64,000 bases of DNA from Mesoflavibacter profundi (GTDB taxonomy: Bacteria > Bacteroidota > Bacteroidia > Flavobacteriales > Flavobacteriaceae): positions 695,501 to 759,500 of the forward strand of contig NZ_CP061703.1 of assembly GCF_014764305.1 (NCBI RefSeq), given 5' to 3'. The notes under the pieces are model-generated. The model was not told where the DNA came from. It saw only the letters and a list, made by a program, of their open reading frames with translations, and ran no database searches. Shown in pieces: positions 1 to 8,588 of the stretch (its first letter is position 1; each line of letters starts with the position of its first letter). The position numbers were made by a program, and so were the translations under genes.

Positions 1-1091
1 AAATTTCCGTTTTTATCACCTAAAAATTCTTTAGTAGAAATACTAAAAAAGCGCTCAACACCTTCTTTATGTGATGTTGTTGTTTTTAAGCGCATAGGCC
101 AATATGGCCAAGGTTGATGTGCTGGACGAACTTTAGTTGGTTTACTTAAAATTTCAAAATTTGTTACCGATGTTGCACCATGACGATTACTAGTACCAAT
201 ACAATCGCTACCTGTATCGCCGCCGCCAATGACAATTACTTTTTTATTTTTTGCTGAAATAATTTCATCTTCACCTATCAATCCATCAACATGTTGGTTA
301 TTTTTCTTCAGAAATTCCATCGCTTGATGTACACCTTTTAGATGATTTCCTTTAATAGGAATATTTCGTCTAACTGTTGCGCCGCCACATAAAAGAATTG
401 CATCAAAATCTGCTTTTAACGTTTCAACACTTAAATTTTGCCCAACATGAGCATTGGTTTTAAATGTTATGCCTTCGTCTTCAAGAATTTTAATACGTCT
501 ATCTATAATTTTCTTTTCTAACTTAAAATCAGGAATACCATAACGCAACAAACCACCAACTTTTGCGTCACGCTCAAAAACCGTTACCAAATGTCCTACC
601 CTATTTAATTGTTGAGCAGCTGCTAAACCTGACGGACCAGAACCTACAACAGCAACCTTTTTACCAGTACGATGCTTTGGCGGATGCGCTTCTACCCAAC
701 CTTCTTTAAAGGCGATTTCAGCAATGTTTTTTTCAATATTTTCTATTGAAACAGGATCTTCATTAATCCCTAAAACACACGCTTCTTCACAAGGCGCTGG
801 ACATAGACGACCAGTAAATTCTGGAAAATTATTTGTGGCATGTAAAATTTGTGCTGCTTCTTTCCATCGTCCTTTATAGACTTTATCGTTAAAATCAGGA
901 ATTAAATTACCCAACGGACAACCGCTATGACAAAACGGAATACCGCAATCCATACATCTAGCGCCTTGATTTTTGAGTTTTTCCTCTTTTAAAGGCACTG
1001 TAAATTCTTTATAATTTTTTAGACGATTTTCTACTTTTAAATAACCTTCGTCTTCTCTTTTATATTCTAAAAATCCTGTTGTCTTTCCCAT
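1..1091 (-). CDS. gltD: Glutamate synthase small subunit (partial, C-terminus outside window)
   Basis: Beta subunit of NADPH-dependent glutamate synthase. It passes electrons from NAD(P)H through FAD and Fe-S clusters to GltB. The minus-strand reading starts with ATG at 1091 (MGKTTGFLEYKRE) and stays open to the window edge (about 363 codons). The N-terminal cysteine cluster (CMDCGIPFCHSGCP, about residues 47-60) and a second one (GRLCPAPCEEACV) are the Fe-S ligands. A GSGPSG dinucleotide-binding motif follows, then a second nucleotide motif (VIGGGDTGSD). It lies 4 bp downstream of gltB on the same strand, so the two form an operon. The 3' end is cut by the window, not by mutation. Confidence 0.95.
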   Translation of the reverse strand, partial: MGKTTGFLEYKREDEGYLKVENRLKNYKEFTVPLKEEKLKNQGARCMDCGIPFCHSGCPLGNLIPDFNDKVYKGRWKEAAQILHATNNFPEFTGRLCPAPCEEACVLGINEDPVSIENIEKNIAEIAFKEGWVEAHPPKHRTGKKVAVVGSGPSGLAAAQQLNRVGHLVTVFERDAKVGGLLRYGIPDFKLEKKIIDRRIKILEDEGITFKTNAHVGQNLSVETLKADFDAILLCGGATVRRNIPIKGNHLKGVHQAMEFLKKNNQHVDGLIGEDEIISAKNKKVIVIGGGDTGSDCIGTSNRHGATSVTNFEILSKPTKVRPAHQPWPYWPMRLKTTTSHKEGVERFFSISTKEFLGDKNGN

Positions 1092-1095
1092 AATC

Positions 1096-4000
1096 TTAAG
1101 CTTTTACAGTTTGCTCTTCTGCTATTCTTATTAATGCTTGTTTGTATTCTTCAGGTAATACCTTAATAAATTTTGGTAATTCTGTTTGCCAATTTTCGAG
1201 AATACGTTGCGCTAACGGACTTAATGTTGCGTTGTAATGATTCTCAATTAAGTCTTTTAATTCTGAAATATCTTCAGCAGTTTCAACTGGATCAAGATTT
1301 AAACCTTCTTTATTACAATGTTGTTCAAAGGTATTTTTTGAATCGTAGATATATGCAATTCCGCCACTCATTCCTGCTCCAAAATTACGACCAACTTCAC
1401 CTAAAATTACAGCACGTCCGCCAGTCATGTATTCGCATCCATGATCACCAATACCTTCGACAACAGCGCTTGCGCCTGAATTACGCACACAAAAACGCTC
1501 GCCAGCTTTTCCGTTAATATAAGCTTCGCCAGACGTTGCACCGTAAAGCGCCACGTTACCAATAATAATATTTTCTTCAGGTACTAAAGTCGACTCGTCA
1601 GGAACTTTTACCGCTATTTTTGCACCAGACAATCCTTTACCTAAATAATCGTTAGAGTTACCATTAATGACCAAGGTTAAACCTTTGGTTGCAAATGCAC
1701 CAAAACTTTGTCCTGCAGCACCTGTGAAATTGATTTTTAACGTGTTATCTGGTAAACCTTGCGCACCATAAATTTTTGAAATTTCATTACTTAAAATCGC
1801 TCCGAAAGCGCGATTACGATTTGTGATTTTTGATTCAAGTACTGTTTTTTCTTTTCGGAATAACGCCGGATGTGCTTGACTAATAATTTTAAAATCTAAA
1901 GCCGAATCTAAAGCATGATCTTGCTTTTCGGTGTTATAAAATTTGGCGTCTTTTGGCGCATCTACTTGATGTAAAATTGGCGTTAAATCTAGACCTAAAG
2001 CCTTATAATGTTTAATAGTATTAATTCTGTTTAATTTTTGAACTTGACCAACCATTTCATTAACGGTTCTAAAACCAAGTTGCGCCATAATTTCTCTTAA
2101 TTCTTGCGCCACGAAATACATGAAGTTAACCACATGTTCGGGTTTTCCTTTGAATTTTTTACGTAGTTCTGGATTTTGAGTTGCAATACCAACTGGACAT
2201 GTATTTAAGTGACAAACACGCATCATAATACAGCCAGAAGCCACTAATGGCGCTGTTGCGAAACCAAATTCTTCAGCTCCTAAAAGACAAGCAATAGCAA
2301 CATCACGACCAGTTTTTAATTGTCCGTCACATTCTAAAACTACACGATTTCTCAAATCATTCATTACTAAAGTTTGCTGTGCTTCAGCTAAACCTAATTC
2401 CCATGGTAAACCTGCGTGTTTTAATGATGTTAAAGGTGAAGCACCTGTACCACCATCGTGACCTGAAATTAAAATCACATCGCCTTTTGCTTTTGCAACA
2501 CCTGCTGCTACGGTACCAACACCAACTTCGGATACTAATTTTACATTAATTCGTGCATCACGATTAGCCGATTTTAAATCATAAATTAATTGTGATAAAT
2601 CTTCGATAGAATAAATATCGTGATGTGGCGGCGGAGAAATTAAACCAACATAAGGTGTAGAATTACGTGTTTTTGCAATATCTGGATTTACTTTTGGACC
2701 AGGTAATTGTCCACCTTCACCAGGTTTTGCACCTTGCGCCATTTTTATTTGAATCTCTGACGCGTTGGTTAAATAATTTGACGTCACACCAAATCTTCCT
2801 GATGCAACTTGCTTAATTGCCGAGTTTTTCCAATCTCCATTTAAGTCTTTATAAAAACGCTCTTCATTTTCTCCTCCTTCACCAGAATTGGATTTACCAC
2901 CAATGCGATTCATCGCAATCGCTAAATTTTCATGTGCTTCTTTACTAATAGATCCGTAGGACATCGCACCTGTTTTGAAACGTTTTACGATTTCTGTCCA
3001 CGGTTCGACTTCTTCTAAAGGAATTGGATCGTAGTTAGTAAATTCAAATAATCCGCGAATGGTCATTAACTGCTTGCTTTGCTCGTTAATTAAATCGGAA
3101 TATTCTTTATAAGTCTTGTGCTTGTTACTTCTTACAGCTTCTTGAAGTTTAGCAACGGTTAATGGATTAAACGTATGTTTTTCGCCATGACGTCTCCATT
3201 TATATTGCCCGCCAAATTCTAAATTTAAATCTGCATCGACTTCATCTGTTTTGTAAGCTTTTTTGTGACGCTTGTAAATTTCTTTTTCAATTTCGCGTAA
3301 GCCAACACCTTGTATTCTTGTTATGGTATTTGGAAAATAATCGTTTACAATTTTGGTGTTTAATCCTACACATTCAAAAAGTTGAGATCCACGATAAGAA
3401 TTAAGTGTTGAAATACCGATTTTGTTCATCACTTTTAAAATACCCATTCCTATTGCTTTATTGTAGTTTTTAATAGCCGGTAGGTAATCTAGATTTTCAA
3501 TTTCTTTATTTTCAACTTGATTGTAAACAATTTCATTTACTATGTAAGGATTTATCGCACTTGCGCCGTAACCAAAAAGTAGTGCAAAATGATGGACTTC
3601 TCTTGGCTCTGCCGACTCGATAATTAGGCTAACCTTGGCACGTTTTCCTATTTTATATAATTCGTGATTAACATAAGAACACGCCATTAATGCAGGAATT
3701 GGTGCTAGTTTTTTGTTTACGCCTCTATCAGAAAGTATGATAATATTTCCACCTTTATCTATAGCTTTTGAAGCTTGTTTTACCAAATCCTCTAACGCTG
3801 CTTCCAAACCGTTTAAGCCTTTATCAACTTCATATAACATCGATATCGTGCTAACTACAAAATCTGGATTGTTTTTATAGTTTTTTATCTTATCTAAATC
3901 GTGTTTTGAAATGACAGGATTTTGAATTTTTAACTTTCGGCATTGATCTTCGTTAATTTTGAAAATGTTAGTATCGCTACCTAAAGTCAGGCTAATATCT

Positions 4001-5601
4001 GTGATTAATTTTTCACGTATACCATCTAATGGCGGATTTGTAACTTGGGCAAAAAGCTGTTTAAAATAATTGTAAATTAATTGTGGTTTTTGAGAAAGTA
4101 TAGCAATTGGTGTATCATTTCCCATAGATCCTATTGGCTCTTTTCCTAATTGTGCCATAGGTTTAATAATGGTATTTAAATCTTCTTGTGTATACCCAAA
4201 TACAACTTGTCTTTTGTCTAATGTATCTTCTTTATGTTTTATTGGTCCTTTTTTAGCAGGTATATCTGCTAGATGCACTAAGTTTTTATCTAACCATTTT
4301 TTGTAAGGATGTTTGGTAACGATATCTGCTTTAATTTCTTCATCATTAATAATTCGACCTTGATTCATATCTACCAAAAACATTTTCCCAGGTTCTAAAC
4401 GACCGTGTTTTTCTATGTTTTTAGGATCAATTTCTATCACTCCAGTTTCTGAAGACATAATTACATAACCATCTTTAGTTACAGAATATCTTGATGGTCG
4501 CAAACCATTTCTATCCAAGACAGCACCGATATAATTACCATCTGTAAACGGTATTGATGCTGGTCCATCCCAAGGTTCCATAATACAGGAATTGTATTCG
4601 TAAAACGCCTTTTTAGTCTCAGACATTTCAGGGTTTTTTTCCCAAGCTTCAGGAACTAACATCATCATAACTTCTGGTAACGTTCTTCCTGTCATTAGTA
4701 ATAATTCTACAACCATATCCATAGACGCAGAATCAGATTTTCCTGGTATTACAATTGGAAAAATACTTTTTATATTTTCTCCAAACCAATCACTTTCCAT
4801 TAATTCTTGTCGTGATAATGTACGCGAGACATTTCCGCGAAGCGTATTAATTTCGCCATTATGACACATATATCTAAATGGTTGTGCCAAATCCCAAGTT
4901 GGAAATGTGTTAGTTGAAAAACGTTGATGCACTAACGCCAAACGTGTGACTAGTGTTGGATCTTGTAAATCTGTGTAATACAGTTTTATATCTTCAGGAA
5001 TTAATAGCCCTTTATATATTATGGTTTTAGTTGAAAGACTTGGCAAATAAAATCTTGAACTTTCAGATAACTTTGAATTTCTAATAGCATGTTCTGCTTG
5101 TTTTCTTGCTGTAAAAAGTTTTAAATTGAAATCAAAATCTGACTGTTTTTTATCGGATTTTCCAATAAATACTTGTTTTACAAAAGGCTCAGTTTCTGCA
5201 GCAATTTTACCTAAAACAGAAGTGTCTACAGGCACATCTCTCCAACCTAATATTTCTAAGTCTTGACCTTTTATATAGTTTTTAAAAACTTCTATACAAT
5301 AATTGCGTTGATTTTCCTTTTGAGGTAAAAACATATTACTTACTGCATATTCTCCTGGTTTTGGCAATATAAAATCACAGTTTTTCACAAAAAAATCATG
5401 CGGAATATCTATTAAAATACCTGCGCCATCGCCAGTTTTTCCGTCACTACTTACAGCACCTCGATGTTCTAATTTTTCAAGAATTTCTAGTGCTTTATGT
5501 ATGATGTTATTTGATTTATTTCCTTTAAGACTACAAATAAATCCTGCTCCACAATTATCATGCTCAAATTCTGGAAAATAAAGTCCTTGTTGTACTAGCA
5601 T
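1096..5601 (-). CDS. gltB: Glutamate synthase large subunit
   Basis: Alpha subunit of glutamate synthase (GOGAT), making two glutamates from glutamine plus 2-oxoglutarate. Its 1501 residues fit the family. The predicted N-terminal nucleophile is Cys17 in HDNCGAGF, so a 16-residue propeptide should be removed. The order is class II amidotransferase domain, central domain, FMN/Fe-S synthase domain (PGEGGQLPGPKV; cysteine motif CHLNTCPVG) and a C-terminal GXGXG beta-helix (EGIGDHGCEYMTGG). It is transcribed with gltD 4 bp behind it and lies divergent to the porin-amt pair, all ammonium-assimilation genes. Confidence 0.98.
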   Translation of the reverse strand: MLVQQGLYFPEFEHDNCGAGFICSLKGNKSNNIIHKALEILEKLEHRGAVSSDGKTGDGAGILIDIPHDFFVKNCDFILPKPGEYAVSNMFLPQKENQRNYCIEVFKNYIKGQDLEILGWRDVPVDTSVLGKIAAETEPFVKQVFIGKSDKKQSDFDFNLKLFTARKQAEHAIRNSKLSESSRFYLPSLSTKTIIYKGLLIPEDIKLYYTDLQDPTLVTRLALVHQRFSTNTFPTWDLAQPFRYMCHNGEINTLRGNVSRTLSRQELMESDWFGENIKSIFPIVIPGKSDSASMDMVVELLLMTGRTLPEVMMMLVPEAWEKNPEMSETKKAFYEYNSCIMEPWDGPASIPFTDGNYIGAVLDRNGLRPSRYSVTKDGYVIMSSETGVIEIDPKNIEKHGRLEPGKMFLVDMNQGRIINDEEIKADIVTKHPYKKWLDKNLVHLADIPAKKGPIKHKEDTLDKRQVVFGYTQEDLNTIIKPMAQLGKEPIGSMGNDTPIAILSQKPQLIYNYFKQLFAQVTNPPLDGIREKLITDISLTLGSDTNIFKINEDQCRKLKIQNPVISKHDLDKIKNYKNNPDFVVSTISMLYEVDKGLNGLEAALEDLVKQASKAIDKGGNIIILSDRGVNKKLAPIPALMACSYVNHELYKIGKRAKVSLIIESAEPREVHHFALLFGYGASAINPYIVNEIVYNQVENKEIENLDYLPAIKNYNKAIGMGILKVMNKIGISTLNSYRGSQLFECVGLNTKIVNDYFPNTITRIQGVGLREIEKEIYKRHKKAYKTDEVDADLNLEFGGQYKWRRHGEKHTFNPLTVAKLQEAVRSNKHKTYKEYSDLINEQSKQLMTIRGLFEFTNYDPIPLEEVEPWTEIVKRFKTGAMSYGSISKEAHENLAIAMNRIGGKSNSGEGGENEERFYKDLNGDWKNSAIKQVASGRFGVTSNYLTNASEIQIKMAQGAKPGEGGQLPGPKVNPDIAKTRNSTPYVGLISPPPHHDIYSIEDLSQLIYDLKSANRDARINVKLVSEVGVGTVAAGVAKAKGDVILISGHDGGTGASPLTSLKHAGLPWELGLAEAQQTLVMNDLRNRVVLECDGQLKTGRDVAIACLLGAEEFGFATAPLVASGCIMMRVCHLNTCPVGIATQNPELRKKFKGKPEHVVNFMYFVAQELREIMAQLGFRTVNEMVGQVQKLNRINTIKHYKALGLDLTPILHQVDAPKDAKFYNTEKQDHALDSALDFKIISQAHPALFRKEKTVLESKITNRNRAFGAILSNEISKIYGAQGLPDNTLKINFTGAAGQSFGAFATKGLTLVINGNSNDYLGKGLSGAKIAVKVPDESTLVPEENIIIGNVALYGATSGEAYINGKAGERFCVRNSGASAVVEGIGDHGCEYMTGGRAVILGEVGRNFGAGMSGGIAYIYDSKNTFEQHCNKEGLNLDPVETAEDISELKDLIENHYNATLSPLAQRILENWQTELPKFIKVLPEEYKQALIRIAEEQTVKA

Positions 5602-5916
5602 ATTTTTAAAATTTAGAGAGTTTAGTTAGTTATTACACTTACTAAGATATTGTACCATAATGTATTATAAAAAAAGTATTAGCATTTTTCTCAAATAATT
5701 AATATGACGCTTTAATACTAAGATTTTAATAAAATGAAAGCCTATTTTTTACCAATCAAATAATATGATTTTATCATAAAAACCAACTAATTATTGCGAA
5801 AACGATTTCGTTTTTAACTAAAAGATGAATTTTATTTACTACAAATTGAATAAATCTGATAATTATTCAAAATACCATATGAGAATATCATAAAAAATAA
5901 AGCTCAAAAAAATATA

Positions 5917-5935
5917 ACCCTAAATTTTAAAGGGT
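5917..5935. promoter_or_regulatory. Putative operator, copy 1 (ACCCT dyad)
   Basis: The sequence ACCCTAAATTTTAAAGGGT is an inverted ACCCT/AGGGT pair around an AT core, as expected for a dimeric DNA-binding protein. A near-identical second copy starts 53 bp downstream. It lies between divergent nitrogen-assimilation genes. The regulator is unknown. Confidence 0.5.
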
Positions 5936-5969
5936 ATAAATTATAATTTTCATAAAAATAACTCATAAC

Positions 5970-5988
5970 ACCCTAAATTTTAGAGGGT
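5970..5988. promoter_or_regulatory. Putative operator, copy 2 (ACCCT dyad)
   Basis: The sequence ACCCTAAATTTTAGAGGGT differs from copy 1 by one base (A to G in the right part). The copies are 53 bp apart, about five helical turns, so both would face the same side of DNA. This copy sits where the -33 element of the rightward promoter (-7 candidate at 6005-6012) is expected, which suggests direct control of the porin-amt pair. Confidence 0.5.
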
Positions 5989-6042
5989 TTAAAATGTTTT
6001 TATATAGATTTACATGAATTAACCAACCAAAAACTAACTTTT

Positions 6043-7023
6043 ATGAAAATTTTAATCACATCATTTTTCACACTTGTAGTCACTTTAGGATTCGCTCAAG
6101 AAGCTTCTGAGAAAAAATTTAGTTTTGATGGTAGTATAGATGCTTACTACAGAACAAATTTGACTGCACCAAATGACGATAATCAGATTGCACCTTCCAC
6201 ATCATTTGCCGAGACAGCCGGTTTTTCTCTGGGAATGGCAAATATTATCGCAAACTATGAAAAAGGAAAAATAGGTGCAGTTGCAGATTTAGTATTTGGC
6301 CCAAGAGGTGAAGCTGCAAGTAGCACAATTATTAACCAAATGTATGCTTATTACAATATTTCTGAAAACACCACATTAACATTTGGAAAATTCAATACAT
6401 TTTTAGGTTACGAGGTTATTGCTCCTGCTGGAAACTTTAACTACTCAACATCATATTTGTTTTCAAACGGACCATTTTCGCATACTGGATTAAAAGCAGA
6501 TTTTACTCTTTCAGATGATTTTAGTTTAATGCTTGGTGTTTTTAACCAAACAGATGTTACCGAATTTAACCCTGACGGAAGTTATGCAGTTGGCGCTCAA
6601 TTAGGATATGCTGACCAATATCTAAACCTTCTTTATGACGACGCAGGTTTAGGATTTGAAGTTGATTATACTGGCGGTTTTGATGCTTCAGACGAATTTT
6701 TTATTGGTATTAACGCAGCTTATGCAGATAATGATGGTGAAGGATTTTATGGTGCAGCACTTTATCCTCAATATAGCCTTTCAGAAACATTTACTCTTGG
6801 ATTAAGAGGTGAATTTTTTCAGACACAAAGTGAATTTGTTGAAGATGATTTAAATGTATTTGCAGTAACATTAACAGGTAGCTACACAATAGAAGATGAT
6901 TTAATTATCAAACCAGAATTAAGATTAGATTCTGGATCCGAAGACATTTTTATAGATACAGATTTAGCACCAACAGAAAGCCTTGCTGCTTTTCTTGTAG
7001 CAGCTATCTATAAATTCAATTAA
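6043..7023 (+). CDS. Outer-membrane beta-barrel porin-like protein linked to ammonium transporter
   Basis: 326-residue predicted outer-membrane protein. An N-terminal signal peptide (MKILITSFFTLVVTLGFAQ) is followed by alternating hydrophobic strands with many Gly, Tyr and Phe residues and an aromatic C-terminal end (AAIYKFN), typical of a barrel. The gene ends 28 bp before amt and the two are probably co-transcribed, so it may let small nitrogen compounds cross the outer membrane. That role is inferred from context only. The ATG start follows the usual A-rich flavobacterial leader without Shine-Dalgarno sequence. Confidence 0.75.
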   Translation: MKILITSFFTLVVTLGFAQEASEKKFSFDGSIDAYYRTNLTAPNDDNQIAPSTSFAETAGFSLGMANIIANYEKGKIGAVADLVFGPRGEAASSTIINQMYAYYNISENTTLTFGKFNTFLGYEVIAPAGNFNYSTSYLFSNGPFSHTGLKADFTLSDDFSLMLGVFNQTDVTEFNPDGSYAVGAQLGYADQYLNLLYDDAGLGFEVDYTGGFDASDEFFIGINAAYADNDGEGFYGAALYPQYSLSETFTLGLRGEFFQTQSEFVEDDLNVFAVTLTGSYTIEDDLIIKPELRLDSGSEDIFIDTDLAPTESLAAFLVAAIYKFN

Positions 7024-7051
7024 AACTAACTAAACAACAAACACAAACAAA

Positions 7052-8356
7052 ATGAATTATTTAACCCTATTTCCAAATTTACTTTTAACAATACAAGACA
7101 GCACAAGTGCTACGACACAAGACATTGAAAATGCTGTAAATGCGATTAACGGAGACTTAGGAATGCTTTGGATGCTACTTTCTGGTGTTTTAGTTTTCTT
7201 TATGCAAGCAGGATTCACACTTGTAGAAACCGGAATGACAAGATCTAAAAATGCAGCAAACATTGCTATGAAAAACCTTCTAGATATTTGCGTAGGATCG
7301 ATTACGTACTGGCTAGTTGGCTACTCTTTAATGTATGGAGATACATCTAACGGCTGGTTTTTCTGGAGTGGATTAATGCAAGGTGAAGGCGCAGATCTAT
7401 TTTTCCAAACCATGTTTGCCGCAACAGCAGCAACCATTGTATCTGGAGCAATAGCTGGACGCACTAAATACTCAACTTATGCAATTTTCTCGATTGTAAT
7501 GACCGCTTTAATTTATCCTATCGCAGGTGGATGGCAGTGGCAAGGATCTGGCTGGCTTACAGAATTAGGATTTATAGATTTTGCAGGTTCTTCAATTGTC
7601 CATTCTGTTGGTGGTTGGGCTGCATTAGTTGCCGCTTTTATGGTAGGACCACGAATTGGAAAATTTGTAGATGGAAAAGTAATCCCAATACCTGGACACA
7701 ACCAAATTTTAGCAACGTTAGGTGTATTTATCCTTTGGTTAGGATGGTTTGGATTTAATGGTGGATCTCAGTTAGCTTGGGGCGGAGATGATGCAATAGG
7801 CGCTTCAAATGTTGTCTTGATTACCAATCTTGCTGCAGCAGCAGGAGGAATTGGAGCTTTAGTTACTACTTGGATTTGGTACGGAAAACCTAACTTACCT
7901 CAAACACTTAATGGTGCTCTAGCTGGTTTAGTAAGTATTACTGCTGGTTGTGGAAACATGTCTGATATTGGAGCTTTATTTGCTGGTTTAATTGGAGGTG
8001 TAATTGTAGTTTTTTCTATAGAATTTATTGAGAAAAAATTAAAAATTGACGACGCAATTGGCGCAGCATCTGTACATGGTGTCGCTGGAGCTTGGGGAAC
8101 ATTAGTCATTGGACTTTGGGGAATAGATGGAGATACTGGAATTGGATTATTTAACGGTGGTGGATTTAGCCAATTAGGCGCTCAAGCAATTGGCGTTGTA
8201 GCTTATGCTGTTTGGTCTGTAGTTCTATCTTTTATAGTTTTAAAGATATTAAAGTCTACTATGGGATTAAGAGTGACTAAAGAAGAAGAAGAAGTTGGTC
8301 TTGACCTTTCTGAACACGGAGAAATAGCATATCCTGGAAAAAGAAACAGAGGATAA
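7052..8356 (+). CDS. amt: Ammonium transporter (Amt family)
   Basis: 434-residue inner-membrane ammonium channel with about eleven membrane segments. The pore twin histidines fit His184 (in HSVGGWAAL) and His342 (in VHGVAGAWG). The conserved MQAGFTLVETG segment of the family is present near residue 50. The N-terminus before the first core helix (about 35 residues) may act as a signal peptide, as in other Amt proteins. No glnK/PII gene is next to it, unlike many amt loci. It is the second gene of the porin-amt pair and is followed by a terminator hairpin. Confidence 0.97.
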   Translation: MNYLTLFPNLLLTIQDSTSATTQDIENAVNAINGDLGMLWMLLSGVLVFFMQAGFTLVETGMTRSKNAANIAMKNLLDICVGSITYWLVGYSLMYGDTSNGWFFWSGLMQGEGADLFFQTMFAATAATIVSGAIAGRTKYSTYAIFSIVMTALIYPIAGGWQWQGSGWLTELGFIDFAGSSIVHSVGGWAALVAAFMVGPRIGKFVDGKVIPIPGHNQILATLGVFILWLGWFGFNGGSQLAWGGDDAIGASNVVLITNLAAAAGGIGALVTTWIWYGKPNLPQTLNGALAGLVSITAGCGNMSDIGALFAGLIGGVIVVFSIEFIEKKLKIDDAIGAASVHGVAGAWGTLVIGLWGIDGDTGIGLFNGGGFSQLGAQAIGVVAYAVWSVVLSFIVLKILKSTMGLRVTKEEEEVGLDLSEHGEIAYPGKRNRG

Positions 8357-8480
8357 AAAGTAAAAATTATTTACTAACAGTAATTTTTACAGCAAAAACA
8401 TATTAAACTTGATTAAGTTTATAAAAATAATTTAAGTGGTTTTAAGTAACTATTTTTATTTAGTTTGTTAGTTAGTGTTA

Positions 8481-8511
8481 AACCTCAAGATTAATTATCT
8501 TGAGGTTTTTC
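8481..8511 (+). terminator. Terminator after amt
   Basis: An 11-bp perfect stem (AACCTCAAGAT / ATCTTGAGGTT) with a 5-nt loop is followed by a T run. Confidence 0.8.
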
Positions 8512-8529
8512 CATTTAAATAAACATAAA

Positions 8530-8566
8530 AAAAAAGCCGAATAACACTAAACGCTAAACGACTTTT
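8530..8566 (-). terminator. Probable terminator after ppc
   Basis: On the minus strand AAAAGTCG pairs with CGGCTTTT (one G-T wobble) across a 19-nt loop and is followed by a run of T, just beyond the ppc stop codon. Confidence 0.55.
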
Positions 8567-8588
8567 AAAATCTTGTAGTACTATTTTT

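Larger units (their letters stand above)
5602..6042. other. Divergent intergenic region gltB / porin-amt
   Basis: This stretch of 441 bp has no credible gene. It must carry the promoters for gltB (leftward) and the porin-amt pair (rightward). A weak gltB -7 candidate on the minus strand is TATCTTAG (5642-5649). A candidate rightward -7 element is TAGATTTA (6005-6012). A small perfect dyad ATGAT-TTT-ATCAT lies at 5765-5777. Two longer similar dyads near the rightward promoter are listed separately. Confidence 0.6.
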
